DNA of 64,000 nt. Source: Phycisphaeraceae bacterium. GTDB lineage: Bacteria; Planctomycetota; Phycisphaerae; Phycisphaerales; UBA1924. A program made the position numbers and the translations under genes. Below, one piece after another: positions 53,830 to 62,446 of the stretch. Position 1 is the first letter of the stretch. Each line of letters starts with the position of its first letter. A model generated the notes under the pieces. It was given only the letters and a program-made list of their open reading frames with translations. It was not told the DNA's origin and ran no database searches. The DNA lies in NCBI GenBank assembly GCA_015200025.1, contig CP054186.1:558001-622000 (forward strand), written 5' to 3'.

Positions 53830-55098
53830 TCAGGTTGGGGAACGTTCGTCGCGGGCCTTGAGGAGCCTCGCGGCTTCTTCGACATCTTTGTCGCCGCGGC
53901 CTGAAAGGTTCACGAGAAGGTGCTGATCCTTGCTCATTGTTGGGGCGAGCCGGAGTGCGTGGGCGACGGCGTGGGCGGTTTCGAGGGCGGGGATGATGCC
54001 CTCGGCGCGGGCGAGGAGGAGGAACGCGTCGAGGGCCTCGTCGTCGGTGACGGAGGTGTAGGAGACGCGGCCGGAGTCTTTCCAGAACGAGTGTTCGGGG
54101 CCCACGCCGGGGTAGTCGAGCCCGGCGGAGCAGGAATGGACCGGGGCGGTCTGCCCGGCGGGGTCCTGGAGGACGTAGCTGAGCGAGCCGTGGAGGACCC
54201 CGGGGGAGCCGTGGGAGAGCGGGGCGGCGTGCTGACCCGGGGCGGACCCGTGCCCCCCGGCCTCGACGCCGATCAGGCGGACGGCGGGGTCGTCGATGAA
54301 GGGGAAGAAGATGCCCGCGGCGTTGGACCCTCCCCCGACGCAGGCGACGACGGCGTCGGGGAGTTTGCCGATGGTCCGGAGGAATTGGGCCTTGGACTCG
54401 ATGCCGATGATGGATTGGAAGTCGCGGACGATCATCGGGAAGGGGTGGGGTCCGACGACCGAGCCGATGATGTAGTGGGTGTGCTCGACCGAGGCCATCC
54501 AGTCTCGCATGGCGGCGTTGGTGGCGTCCTTGAGGGTCTTACTCCCGTCCTGGACCTCGATGACGCGGGCGCCGAGCATGGTCATCCGGGTGACGTTGAG
54601 GCGCTGGCGTCGCGCGTCCTCGGCGCCCATGTAAACGTCGCACTTGAGCCCGAAGTGGGCGGCGGCGGTGGCGGAGGCGACGCCGTGCTGCCCGGCCCCG
54701 GTCTCGGCGATGATGCGCTTCTTGCCCATCCGCTTGGCGAGGAGGGCCTGCCCGAGGGTGTTGTTGATCTTGTGGGCGCCCGTGTGGGCGAGGTCCTCGC
54801 GTTTGAACCAGATGGTGGCGCCGCCGGCGTCGCCCCCCTGCGGACGGAAGAGCCGGCGGGCGCGTTCGGAGAGCTGGCGGGCGGGGTAGAGGGCGGTGGG
54901 CCGACCGACGTAGACGCGCAGAAGGTCCCGCAGGTCGTCCCAGAATTTCTGATCGGCCCGGGCTTGGTCGTAGACGCTCGTGAGCTGGGTGAGGGCGGCG
55001 ACCAGGGTCTCGGGGACGTACATCCCGCCGAAGGCCCCGAACCGCCCTTGCGGGGTGGGGTTGTCGGCGAGGCGGGGTTTGGCGGGCGCGGTCGTCAT
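53830..55098 (-). CDS. trpB: Tryptophan synthase beta subunit
   Basis: Condenses indole and serine to tryptophan with PLP. 422 aa from ATG 55098. [20 protein letters not shown] at the N-terminus, PLP Lys in [20 protein letters not shown], phosphate-binding [35 protein letters not shown] (COMM/beta-closed loop) and [14 protein letters not shown] at the end. It is the TrpB1 type. trpA and the rest of the trp genes are not adjacent, so it stands apart from a trp operon. Confidence 0.97.
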   Translation of the reverse strand: MTTAPAKPRLADNPTPQGRFGAFGGMYVPETLVAALTQLTSVYDQARADQKFWDDLRDLLRVYVGRPTALYPARQLSERARRLFRPQGGDAGGATIWFKREDLAHTGAHKINNTLGQALLAKRMGKKRIIAETGAGQHGVASATAAAHFGLKCDVYMGAEDARRQRLNVTRMTMLGARVIEVQDGSKTLKDATNAAMRDWMASVEHTHYIIGSVVGPHPFPMIVRDFQSIIGIESKAQFLRTIGKLPDAVVACVGGGSNAAGIFFPFIDDPAVRLIGVEAGGHGSAPGQHAAPLSHGSPGVLHGSLSYVLQDPAGQTAPVHSCSAGLDYPGVGPEHSFWKDSGRVSYTSVTDDEALDAFLLLARAEGIIPALETAHAVAHALRLAPTMSKDQHLLVNLSGRGDKDVEEAARLLKARDERSPT

Positions 55099-55180
55099 GG
55101 TGAAGGCTATAGGCCCGGGGCGCCCGGGCTCCACGCCCGGATGAACTTCATGGGTTGATTCGGAAAAAGACCCGGAGGGT

Positions 55181-56629
55181 TCACGGGTTCTGGGGCCCGG
55201 GCACCGGAGGCTTGCCCAGCATCGAAGCCCTGAACCGGCGATCGGCCAGGCGGACGGCGCCCTTGCCCCGGGGCGTGTTGACGAACGGAAGGATCGCGAG
55301 CCCGATGACGAAGAACGCCGCGGTAAAGGCCATCCCCGCGGGCGTCCCGTAGGAGGTCGAGATCAGGGCGTAGAGCGGGGGCGCGACGACGCTGGCGAGT
55401 TTGTAGCCCAGCCCCCAGAGCCCGAAGAACTCGGCGGTCTTGTGGGCGGGCGTGAACACCCCGACGACGGTGCGGCTGGCGTTCCCGGTGAGCCCGAGCC
55501 CAAGCCCCACGCCCAGCCCGACGAACCACAAGAGCAGGGGGATCGGCGCGTTCCCCGGGTCGGCGGGCGGGGGCGGGAGCAGGGCGGCGCCGACGGTCGT
55601 GAGGATCCAGATGACGAGGCTGACGGCGACGGTGGCGACGTACCCGACGCGGTGCTGGATGAACCCGGTGGTGAGCGACCCGACGCCCGCGACGAAGGAG
55701 AGGAGCCAACAGAACCCCAGGAACAGGGCGCCGGCACCGAGGTACTTGTACGCGATGACCCCGGCGAAGGCGATGATGATCGACATCCCGCACGAATAGA
55801 CGAGGAACGAGAGGAGAAAGACGGCCAGGCTCCGGTACAGGCCGATCGAGCGGGCGGAGTCCCAGAGCCGGACGAACCCGATGGTCCAGAGGGTCTGCCC
55901 GGGCGGGAGGGTCTCGGCGGCCTTGCGCTCGCGGAGGATGCGCATGGTGGGTATGGCGTTGATAAGGAACCAGAGCCCGGCGAAGGCGAAGACGATCCGG
56001 AACCCGGTATCGCTCTGCCCGGAGGCGATGAGGATGACGGCGGCGATGGGCAGGACAATCATCGCGCCGAGGTACCCCATGGTCCACCCGATGGCCGAGA
56101 CACGCGAGAGGTTGTCGCGGTCGGCGATCTCGGGGAGGAAGGCGGCGAGGAAGTTCTCCCCGGCCATGAACATCATGTTGGCGACGATGAAGAGCCCGAT
56201 GGCGAGCCCGACGTCGCCTTGCCCGACGAACGCGAGGGCGACGGTGAAGGCCGAGCACCCGACCGCGAGCCTGGTGAGCCAGGCCTTCTTGCGCCCGCCG
56301 AAATCGGCGAGGGCGCCGACGATGGGCCCCAGAATCACGACGACCAGGCTCGACGCGCCCACGGCGAAGCCCCACGAACGCTCGCCCTCCTCGGGCGTGG
56401 CGGCGATCCGCTGGCTGAGGTAGATCGGGAAAAACAGGGTGACGATGATGAGGGTAAAGGACTGGTTCGCCAGGTCGTACATGCCCCAGGCCAGGACCTC
56501 ACGCCGGTTGGGGATCGAGGCCCACCAACGCGCGAACCGGCCGGTGGCCTGCGGGGCTGGTGCGATGGGCGGGGTCGATGGTGGAGGCGGTGGCGTGGCG
56601 GGGGATGGGCCTTGGTCTTGGGCGTCCAC
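55181..56629 (-). CDS. UMF1/Atg22-like MFS transporter
   Basis: 482 aa with about 12 spans and a Pro-rich N-terminal lead. [20 protein letters not shown] is the family-defining YDxANxxF region, [20 protein letters not shown] the loop 2-3 motif, and [20 protein letters not shown] the next conserved block; C-terminal [20 protein letters not shown] also fits. Members of this group are related to the eukaryotic vacuolar effluxer Atg22; bacterial substrates are unknown, amino acids are a guess by homology. Stands alone, after the fasciclin gene on the same strand. Confidence 0.92.
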   Translation of the reverse strand: MDAQDQGPSPATPPPPPSTPPIAPAPQATGRFARWWASIPNRREVLAWGMYDLANQSFTLIIVTLFFPIYLSQRIAATPEEGERSWGFAVGASSLVVVILGPIVGALADFGGRKKAWLTRLAVGCSAFTVALAFVGQGDVGLAIGLFIVANMMFMAGENFLAAFLPEIADRDNLSRVSAIGWTMGYLGAMIVLPIAAVILIASGQSDTGFRIVFAFAGLWFLINAIPTMRILRERKAAETLPPGQTLWTIGFVRLWDSARSIGLYRSLAVFLLSFLVYSCGMSIIIAFAGVIAYKYLGAGALFLGFCWLLSFVAGVGSLTTGFIQHRVGYVATVAVSLVIWILTTVGAALLPPPPADPGNAPIPLLLWFVGLGVGLGLGLTGNASRTVVGVFTPAHKTAEFFGLWGLGYKLASVVAPPLYALISTSYGTPAGMAFTAAFFVIGLAILPFVNTPRGKGAVRLADRRFRASMLGKPPVPGPQNP

Positions 56630-56737
56630 GGGTTGTTCCGGGGTGGAGAGTCGAGTCGGGAATCGGCGCGCCTGACGGCCGCCGGCGCTGGTGAGTGTTG
56701 TAGCCGATCCGAGGCGTCCCGGACGGGCGTGATCGGC

Positions 56738-56784
56738 GAAAAAGCCGAACGGGCGGGGCGCCCGGGATTCGGGAGCCCCGCCCG
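56738..56784 (-). terminator. Rho-independent terminator after the fasciclin gene
   Basis: On the minus strand a 10-bp perfect stem (56775-56784 with 56750-56759) followed by TTCGGC and five Ts. It lies 66 bases past the fasciclin stop. Confidence 0.75.
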
Positions 56785-56850
56785 CTGTTGAGGAGGATTC
56801 TTCCGGTCGACCACCGGATCGGATGATCGGTGGGGTGCGCTCGGCCGGGG

Positions 56851-57843
56851 TTACTTGGGCAGGATCACGGTGTCGATGACGTGGATGACGCCGTTGGAGG
56901 CGTCGATGTCCGTGGCCGTGATGGCGGCGCCGTTGACCATGGGCTTGCCGTTCTCGATCTTGATCGTGATCTCCTGGCCCTGGAGGGTCTTGGCCTTGCC
57001 GGCCTTGAGGGCGGCATCAGAGAAGACGCGGGAGGGGACGACGTGGAACTTCAGGATGTCCTGGAGCTTGGACTTGTTCTCCGGCTTGAGCAGGCTCTCG
57101 ACGGTCTCCTTGGGGAGCTTGGCGAAGGCCGCGTCGGTGGGCGCGAAGACCGTGAAGGGGCCCTCGCCGCTGAGCGCATCGGCCAGCCCGGCCGTGGTGA
57201 TGAGCGAGGCGAGGGTCTTGAAGTTGCTGTCGGCGGCGGCGGTCTGGACGATGGTCTTGTCGCTGGGGAGGATGACCGTGTCGATGACGTGGATGACGCC
57301 GTTGGAAGCGGTCACGTCGGCGGCGGTCACGGTCGCATTATCGACCTTGACGGTGGTCTTGCCGTCTTTGGTCTGGACCTTGAGGTCGATCCGCTGCCCG
57401 CTCAAGGTCTCGGCGGCGCCGGTCTTGACGTCCTTCGAGGGGACGTTCGCGGCGACCACGTGGTAGGTCAGGATGCGGGTCAGGGCCGCCTTGTTCTCCG
57501 GCTTGAGAAGGGTCTCGACGGTCCCCTTGGGGAGCTTGGCGAAGGCCTCGTCCGTGGGGGCGAAGACCGTGAAGGGGCCCTTGCCCTTGAGCGCCTCGAC
57601 CAGGCCGGCGGCCTTGAGGGCAGCGGCGAGGGTCTTGAAACTGCCCGCGGCGACGGCCGTGTCGATGATGTCCTTGTCGGCGGCCTCGGCCTCCTCGGCC
57701 ACGACCATCGCCTGGCCGGAGACCTCGCAGGAGGCCTTGGCGGTCTTGGCGGCGCACTCGGCCGCGGCGGACGAGCACTGGGCGAACGCGTGGCCCGACG
57801 AGGCGAGCAGGGCGAGCACGGACACGGTCATGATCGGTTTCAT
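56851..57843 (-). CDS. Exported protein with two fasciclin (FAS1) domains
   Basis: 330 aa from ATG 57843: signal peptide [20 protein letters not shown]. After a short Cys/Glu-rich piece come two FAS1 domains of about 130 residues each: [20 protein letters not shown]...[12 protein letters not shown]...[14 protein letters not shown], and the same elements again ([48 protein letters not shown]). FAS1 domains mediate adhesion to matrix or to other proteins at the cell surface. The two domains are highly alike, suggesting a fairly recent duplication. Own terminator downstream. Confidence 0.95.
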   Translation of the reverse strand: MKPIMTVSVLALLASSGHAFAQCSSAAAECAAKTAKASCEVSGQAMVVAEEAEAADKDIIDTAVAAGSFKTLAAALKAAGLVEALKGKGPFTVFAPTDEAFAKLPKGTVETLLKPENKAALTRILTYHVVAANVPSKDVKTGAAETLSGQRIDLKVQTKDGKTTVKVDNATVTAADVTASNGVIHVIDTVILPSDKTIVQTAAADSNFKTLASLITTAGLADALSGEGPFTVFAPTDAAFAKLPKETVESLLKPENKSKLQDILKFHVVPSRVFSDAALKAGKAKTLQGQEITIKIENGKPMVNGAAITATDIDASNGVIHVIDTVILPK

Positions 57844-58102
57844 CGGCGGCTCCTTCGACCCCCGGATGGAGTGATAGCCCGGCGTCACGGCGGACGCCTC
57901 ATGGGCACGAATCAACGGGGTCAAGCGGGTTTCGGCCTTCCGATCACGCCGGATTCAGACCCCGGGCCGGGATATGGGCCCCGATCCACCCGGGTCGACC
58001 CGGGAAGGGGCGGGGGCTACCATCTGGGCCCTGCCTCGACGGGCCTCAAGCGCCCGGGGTAGATCCCCGGAGCCTCCGGCGGGCGGGCCATGGAGTTGTT
58101 CG

Positions 58103-58387
58103 ATGAAGAACAAGCCGCACAAGGGGCTGCAGAAGCGGATCCGGGTGACCAAGACGGGCAAGATCCGTCACCGCTCGGCCAACCACAAGCACTTGCGTTC
58201 GGGCAAGGGCGGGAAGCGCCTGCGTCAGCTCCGGAAGGACCCCTTCCTCGCGAACCCCGACGCCAAGCGTCTGGAGAAGCTGCTGTACCGCCGCCTCCGC
58301 GGTCGGACGCAGCCGCGGGCAGCGATCAAGCGGAGCCCCTCACCCGAGGAGCGTCGCGCCGCCAAGACCCAGGCCAAGAGCGAATAA
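58103..58387 (+). CDS. rpmI: Ribosomal protein bL35
   Basis: 94 aa from the ATG at 58103. Core MKNKPHKGLQKRIRVTKTGK followed by HRSANHKHLRSGKGGKRLRQ has the bL35 layout (KxKThKGxxKRixxTxxGKi...H...). It is about 30 residues longer than the usual 64-65, with a basic C-terminal extension (RTQPRAAIKRSPSPEERRAAK). It heads the rpmI-rplT pair; infC, its usual upstream neighbour, is not present, the upstream gene being a divergent fasciclin protein. Confidence 0.95.
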   Translation: MKNKPHKGLQKRIRVTKTGKIRHRSANHKHLRSGKGGKRLRQLRKDPFLANPDAKRLEKLLYRRLRGRTQPRAAIKRSPSPEERRAAKTQAKSE

Positions 58388-58526
58388 ACGCGGTCGCGGC
58401 GTGTGCGCCGGCCGTGGGGGTGGTTGGGGGTGAGCGGGGCGTTGTGGTCGGGTGGGGAGGTTCGAGGTTGATCGCCGGGTTCAAGACGACGAAGGTCGCC
58501 CCGCCGGTCCTGTACGGAGAGTCGTC

Positions 58527-58904
58527 ATGCCACGAGTTCGCAAGGGAGCAGCCCGAGCCCAGGCCCGCAAGCGGATCCTGAGGAAAGCCCGGGGTTACTT
58601 CGGGACCAACCACCTTCACAAGTACCGGGCGCGCAACGCGATTATCCGGGCGGGCGTGTACGCCTACCGCGACCGCAGGGCGCGGAAGCGCGACATGCGC
58701 AGCCTCTGGATCGTCCGCATCACCGCGGCGTGCCGGATGCGCGGGACCCGATACAGCCTGTTCATCAGCGGGCTCAAGCAGAGCGGCATCCTCCTCAACC
58801 GCAAGATGCTCAGCGAGATCGCCATCCACGACCCCAAGCTCTTCGATCGGCTCGTCGAGACGGCCGTCAAGGCCTCGAAGGCGACCCCCGCCGCGGCGGC
58901 CTGA
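58527..58904 (+). CDS. rplT: Ribosomal protein bL20
   Basis: 125 aa from ATG 58527 with GGAGAG upstream. MPRVRKGAARAQARKRILRK, ARGYFGTNHLHKYRARNAII, YAYRDRRARKRDMRSLWIVR and ISGLKQSGILLNRKMLSEIA are the standard bL20 blocks. An assembly-initiator protein of the 50S subunit that in many bacteria represses its own message. The 139-base gap after rpmI is longer than usual for the pair but contains no promoter that I can name. Confidence 0.97.
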   Translation: MPRVRKGAARAQARKRILRKARGYFGTNHLHKYRARNAIIRAGVYAYRDRRARKRDMRSLWIVRITAACRMRGTRYSLFISGLKQSGILLNRKMLSEIAIHDPKLFDRLVETAVKASKATPAAAA

Positions 58905-59020
58905 GACCCCATCATCCACGCTGATCCCCCTTCGGGGCCCGGGACCATCCGGGCCCCGTTCTCGTTCCGGGATCTTCCCTCCCACACGCGTCCGACGCGA
59001 CCACGGTGTAGGCTTGGCCC

Positions 59021-59704
59021 ATGACGAACTGGTGGGTCCAGAGCTGGCTCGAGTGGTACGGCCCGGTGTTCATCGGGTCGTGGATCTTCTGGGTGATCGG
59101 GTCGATCATCCTCCACGAGCTCGGGCACGGGTGGGCGGCCTTGTGGTGCGGCGACGATACCCCGAGGGCGCTCGGGCACATGACGTGGAACCCGCTGGTC
59201 CACCTCGGCGGGACGGCCCTCATCCTTTTCGCGCTCTTCGGGTTCACGTGGGGCGCGATGCCGGTCAACCCGTCCAATTTCCGCCGGCGTCACGACGACG
59301 CCCTGGTGGCGGCGGCGGGCCCGGCGATGAACCTGGTGCAGGCCGCGGTGTGCGTGCTGCTCGGGCTGGCGTGGGTGACGGCGTCGCCCGGTGTCGACCC
59401 CCACGTGGACCAGAACATCCGGGTGTTCCTGTACGTCGGGCTGGTGGTGAACCTGACGGGCATGATGTTCAACCTGATCCCCGTGCCCCCGCTCGACGGG
59501 TCGCGGATCGTCGCCGACTTTGTCCCCTCGTACCGCGAGTTCGTGAACAGCGAACGCGGGCAGGTGGCGGCGTTCGTGGCGTTCGCGGTGCTGTTCCTGT
59601 TCCTCGGACGCCACGTCTGGGGCGTCACCTTCAGCACGGGCATGGAGATCATGACCGGGGTCACGGGGACGCCGCGGGCGGCGTGGCTCCCGATCAGACC
59701 CTAA
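59021..59704 (+). CDS. Site-2 protease-like (M50) membrane metallopeptidase
   Basis: 227 aa with about 5-6 spans. Zinc site HELGHGWAALWCG in the first long span (IGSIILHELGHGWAALW) and the second motif NLIPVPPLDGSRIVADF (LDG, Asp ligand). Compact, no PDZ or CBS domain, as in S2P/rhomboid-neighbour M50 proteins of the YwhC/SpoIVFB-like group. Cleaves within membranes; substrate unknown. The short HMTWNPLVHLGGTALILF loop with paired His is typical of the YwhC branch. Confidence 0.92.
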   Translation: MTNWWVQSWLEWYGPVFIGSWIFWVIGSIILHELGHGWAALWCGDDTPRALGHMTWNPLVHLGGTALILFALFGFTWGAMPVNPSNFRRRHDDALVAAAGPAMNLVQAAVCVLLGLAWVTASPGVDPHVDQNIRVFLYVGLVVNLTGMMFNLIPVPPLDGSRIVADFVPSYREFVNSERGQVAAFVAFAVLFLFLGRHVWGVTFSTGMEIMTGVTGTPRAAWLPIRP

Positions 59705-59765
59705 GGCTCAGGCCGGGGCGGCGACCCGCCGGCAGCCGTGAGGCGGCAGAGAGGTCAAAATGAAG

Positions 59766-59794
59766 AACGCCCGGAGCGGATCGCCCCGGGCGTT
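59766..59794 (-). terminator. Terminator after the OmpA-like gene
   Basis: AACGCCCGG and CCGGGCGTT form a 9-bp perfect stem; on the minus strand it is followed by CTTCATTTT. It lies 60 bases past the OmpA-like stop. Confidence 0.75.
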
Positions 59795-59853
59795 GGGTCA
59801 GGACGTGACCGTCCATGATTCGTTCCGCGGCCGCCCGGCGGGCGGGGCGGTGG

Positions 59854-60474
59854 TTACTCGGCGATGACGAGCTCGACGCGGCGGCTGGGCTTCTTGCCGT
59901 TGCGGGTGACGGCGCCGTAGCCGATGGCGTCCACGCGGGACGAGGGGATGCCCTTGGAGATGAGGTACTTGCGGACCGACTCGGCGCGGGCCTGGCTCAG
60001 CTGCTCGTTGCTGGACCAGCGGCTGGCGGACTTGTTGATGGGGGTTGCGTCGGCGTAGCCCTCGACGGTGATCTGGGCGCCAGATCGGGAACGGATCCGC
60101 GAGAGGGCCGCGTCGACGGAGCGACGCCCCTCGGCGGTCAACTGGTCGGACCCGGCGGGGAACAGGTTGGTCCCGAGGTCGATGGTCTCGGACGCGCGGG
60201 CGGCGCGGCGCGGGGCGGGCTCGTTCCACCCGCCGGAATCGGCCGGGGGCTGGAAGACCGGCTCGGCGGGCCGGGTGGCGACGGTGGTCTCGATCCGCTT
60301 GACGTTGCCCTCGACCTCGGCGATGCGAAGGTCTTGCTGGTCGACCTTATTGCGGAGGGCGGCGTTCTCCTCCATGAGGGCGGACTGTTCCTTGCTGGGG
60401 CCGCAGGCCGTGAGCGCCATCGCGACGCCGCCCAACACGAGAAGACCGATCGAACGCGAGAACGTGCCGAGCAT
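59854..60474 (-). CDS. OmpA-family lipoprotein
   Basis: 206 aa. Lipoprotein signal IGLLVLGGVAMALTACGPSK (Cys at about 24), coiled coil about 28-65 (QSALMEENAALRNKVDQQDL), Pro-rich linker, then an OmpA-C domain from about 100: NLFPAGSDQLTAEGRRSVDA, ITVEGYADATPINKSASRWS, NEQLSQARAESVRKYLISKG, RVDAIGYGAVTRNGKKPSRR. The Asp and Arg that clamp peptidoglycan diaminopimelate are present (GYAD, SQARAESV). Links outer membrane to cell wall. Single gene. Confidence 0.94.
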   Translation of the reverse strand: MLGTFSRSIGLLVLGGVAMALTACGPSKEQSALMEENAALRNKVDQQDLRIAEVEGNVKRIETTVATRPAEPVFQPPADSGGWNEPAPRRAARASETIDLGTNLFPAGSDQLTAEGRRSVDAALSRIRSRSGAQITVEGYADATPINKSASRWSSNEQLSQARAESVRKYLISKGIPSSRVDAIGYGAVTRNGKKPSRRVELVIAE

Positions 60475-60537
60475 CGTGAGACCTCCGACAGGTCGAGATC
60501 ATGGGTGATTCGTGGAGGCGTTCCGTCGGCCTCCGTT

Positions 60538-60579
60538 GGCCGACACTGTATCGGCCGGTCGCGCGTTTTTCCCTTATAG
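60538..60579. other. Hairpin upstream of the OmpA-like gene
   Basis: GGCCGA and TCGGCC (6 bp, 7-base loop) followed by a short T-run GTTTTT on the plus strand. It lies between two minus-strand genes, so a plus-strand terminator has no obvious client; it may be a leader structure of the OmpA-like message. Confidence 0.4.
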
Positions 60580-60603
60580 ATGGTCGGGGCCTTGAGTTAT
60601 TCT

Positions 60604-60612
60604 TGTGGATAA
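60604..60612 (-). other. Perfect DnaA-box consensus
   Basis: TTATCCACA on the minus strand, 17 bases downstream of the prepilin peptidase stop and about 130 bases upstream of the OmpA-like gene. Isolated. Confidence 0.45.
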
Positions 60613-60629
60613 CTTGACGGCACGCCCGC

Positions 60630-62024
60630 TCAAGGAAGATCGATGGGTGCCCAGGCGGGCATCACCGCCGAGAGCCCGGCCTCGACCCAGGGCTTCAGCA
60701 CGAACACCAGCAGCGTGGCGACGGCGAGGAACGGCCCGTAGGGCATCGATTGCTTGACCCGCCCCCCGAGCACGAGCCCGAACACCCACCACGCCAACCC
60801 TACGAATGCCGCCCCGAAAAACGCCAGGGTCGCATCGACCCAGCCCAGGCACGCGCCGACGGCCGCCATCAGGTGCACGTCGCCCAGGCCCATCGCCTCC
60901 TTCCCGAACGCAAGGGACCCCAGGATTCGGACCAACCAGACCACCCCCCCGCCGATGAGGTACCCCCAGAGGACACCCGCGAGGACCGAGAGCCACAGCG
61001 GGGCCCCGACGGCGGGGACGTCGGAGAGTGGTGTCGAGCCGGGGGTCCATGGGCCCGCGAAGTGGTGGGCGATCCACCCCCCCACCATCGCCAGGGTCGC
61101 GGGCGGGGCCAGGAAGACGAGCTCCTTGAACATCTCGCGGCGGGCGCGGGGGTATTGGACCCACACGTCGGCAACGGTCTCGCCGGCCCGTGATGCCTGA
61201 TCCGACACAAGGGCGTCGGGCGATGTGGGGAGGGCGTCCATGAGGACAGGCCCGGTCGCGGCGTCGAGCTCGACGGGCTCGCGTTGGGGGAAGGTTTTCC
61301 GCTCCCACTCGTCGTAGTCGGCAAAGCTCCTTCGGATCAGCCCGCCGGCGAGCAAAAGGTTGGCGATCCCCAGCCCGACCACCCCGCCGATCGACGCCCC
61401 GATGACCTCCCACCCGTGCCGACCCGGGGTCGCGAGGGACCAATCCCACCCCGGGGCGTGGGCGAGCCGCCGCCCGGCGACCCCGAGGTACACCGCGAAG
61501 AGCGGGTGGATGATGAGGGCGACGAGGGCCGGGAACCACGTCAGTTGGAGCGGGATGGTGAAAGTCTTGGCGTCAACGATGGTCATCGCCGTCAGGGACC
61601 CCATCAGCACCAGGACGACGACGAAGGGCCCCCACGAGGCCGCGAACCCCCCCGAGGCCCACTCGGGCCGCAGGACGGACCAGCCCGAGGCGTTCCACCC
61701 CGGGTCGGGGGTCAGGTAGCACTGGGCGTAGAGGAGCATGAAGAGAGCGGCGACGGCGGCCTCGACGATGGGGTACTCGGGGCTGATGCGCACGCCGCAG
61801 AACCGGCAGCGTCCCCGGAGCATGATCCACCCGAAGATCGGGATGTTCTCGCGCCAGGTCAGCCTCGTGGTGCAGTTGGGGCAGCGTGAGGGGGGCGTGA
61901 CCACGCCCAGCCCCAGCGGGAGGCGGTAGACCAGCACGTTGACCAGCGACCCGACGCAGGCGCCGAAGGCGCCCGCGAAGATCAACTGGAACACGATCTG
62001 GAAGGTCTCGAGGAAACTCAGCAC
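60630..62024 (-). CDS. Prepilin leader peptidase (A24) with large insertion
   Basis: 464 aa versus about 270-290 for PilD. N-terminal part: GACVGSLVNVLVYRLPLGLG, zinc-type CPNC (48-51) and CRFC (73-76), as in methylating PilD. Catalytic Asp in MTIVDAKTFTIPLQ (Asp151) and in GLGDVHLMAAVGACLG (Asp382). The two Asp are 231 residues apart, against about 65 in characterised enzymes; the insert includes a charged stretch (about 228-300). It cleaves and N-methylates prepilins such as the one at 6456-7331. xseB lies 39 bases upstream on the same strand. Confidence 0.92.
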   Translation of the reverse strand: MLSFLETFQIVFQLIFAGAFGACVGSLVNVLVYRLPLGLGVVTPPSRCPNCTTRLTWRENIPIFGWIMLRGRCRFCGVRISPEYPIVEAAVAALFMLLYAQCYLTPDPGWNASGWSVLRPEWASGGFAASWGPFVVVLVLMGSLTAMTIVDAKTFTIPLQLTWFPALVALIIHPLFAVYLGVAGRRLAHAPGWDWSLATPGRHGWEVIGASIGGVVGLGIANLLLAGGLIRRSFADYDEWERKTFPQREPVELDAATGPVLMDALPTSPDALVSDQASRAGETVADVWVQYPRARREMFKELVFLAPPATLAMVGGWIAHHFAGPWTPGSTPLSDVPAVGAPLWLSVLAGVLWGYLIGGGVVWLVRILGSLAFGKEAMGLGDVHLMAAVGACLGWVDATLAFFGAAFVGLAWWVFGLVLGGRVKQSMPYGPFLAVATLLVFVLKPWVEAGLSAVMPAWAPIDLP

Positions 62025-62063
62025 GCGTCCTGCACTCCGAGTCTCGGCCGCGGTGGGCCCACG

Positions 62064-62360
62064 TCAGAAAGGCGCGTCCTCGTCGGCCCCGCCGGCCGCC
62101 GGGGCGGCGTCGGGCGCTGTCGGACGGGCGGCCTTGGAGGGATCGGCGAGCCGGGCCAGTTCTTCGACGCGCTGCTCGACCGTGGCGAGGACCTCGCGGC
62201 ATCGGCGGACGAGCCCCACGCCTCGCTCGTACTCGGCCAGCGCCTCCTCGAGCCCGATCTCCCCCTCTTCGACCCGGCGGATGATGCCGTCGAGGCGCTC
62301 CATCGCCTGCTCGAAGGTCAAGGCCGCGGGGTTGTCGGCGTCCGGCGATCGCTTACTCAC
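62064..62360 (-). CDS. xseB: Exodeoxyribonuclease VII small subunit
   Basis: 98 aa from a GTG at 62360 (an in-frame GTG at 62393 would add 11 residues; neither has a clear ribosome site). LTFEQAMERLDGIIRRVEEG, EIGLEEALAEYERGVGLVRR and CREVLATVEQRVEEL are the XseB signature helices. It forms the nuclease with the large subunit XseA, which is not in the window. A disordered Ala/Pro tail follows. Upstream of the prepilin peptidase gene, probably co-transcribed. Confidence 0.94.
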   Translation of the reverse strand: MSKRSPDADNPAALTFEQAMERLDGIIRRVEEGEIGLEEALAEYERGVGLVRRCREVLATVEQRVEELARLADPSKAARPTAPDAAPAAGGADEDAPF

Positions 62361-62446
62361 GGCCTGAGGATACCGTGCTCGACCCTCCCACACCGGCCCC
62401 GATGCCGGGGTAGCCCGCCCGGCGTCGGTCTACCCTCCCCCCCGAG

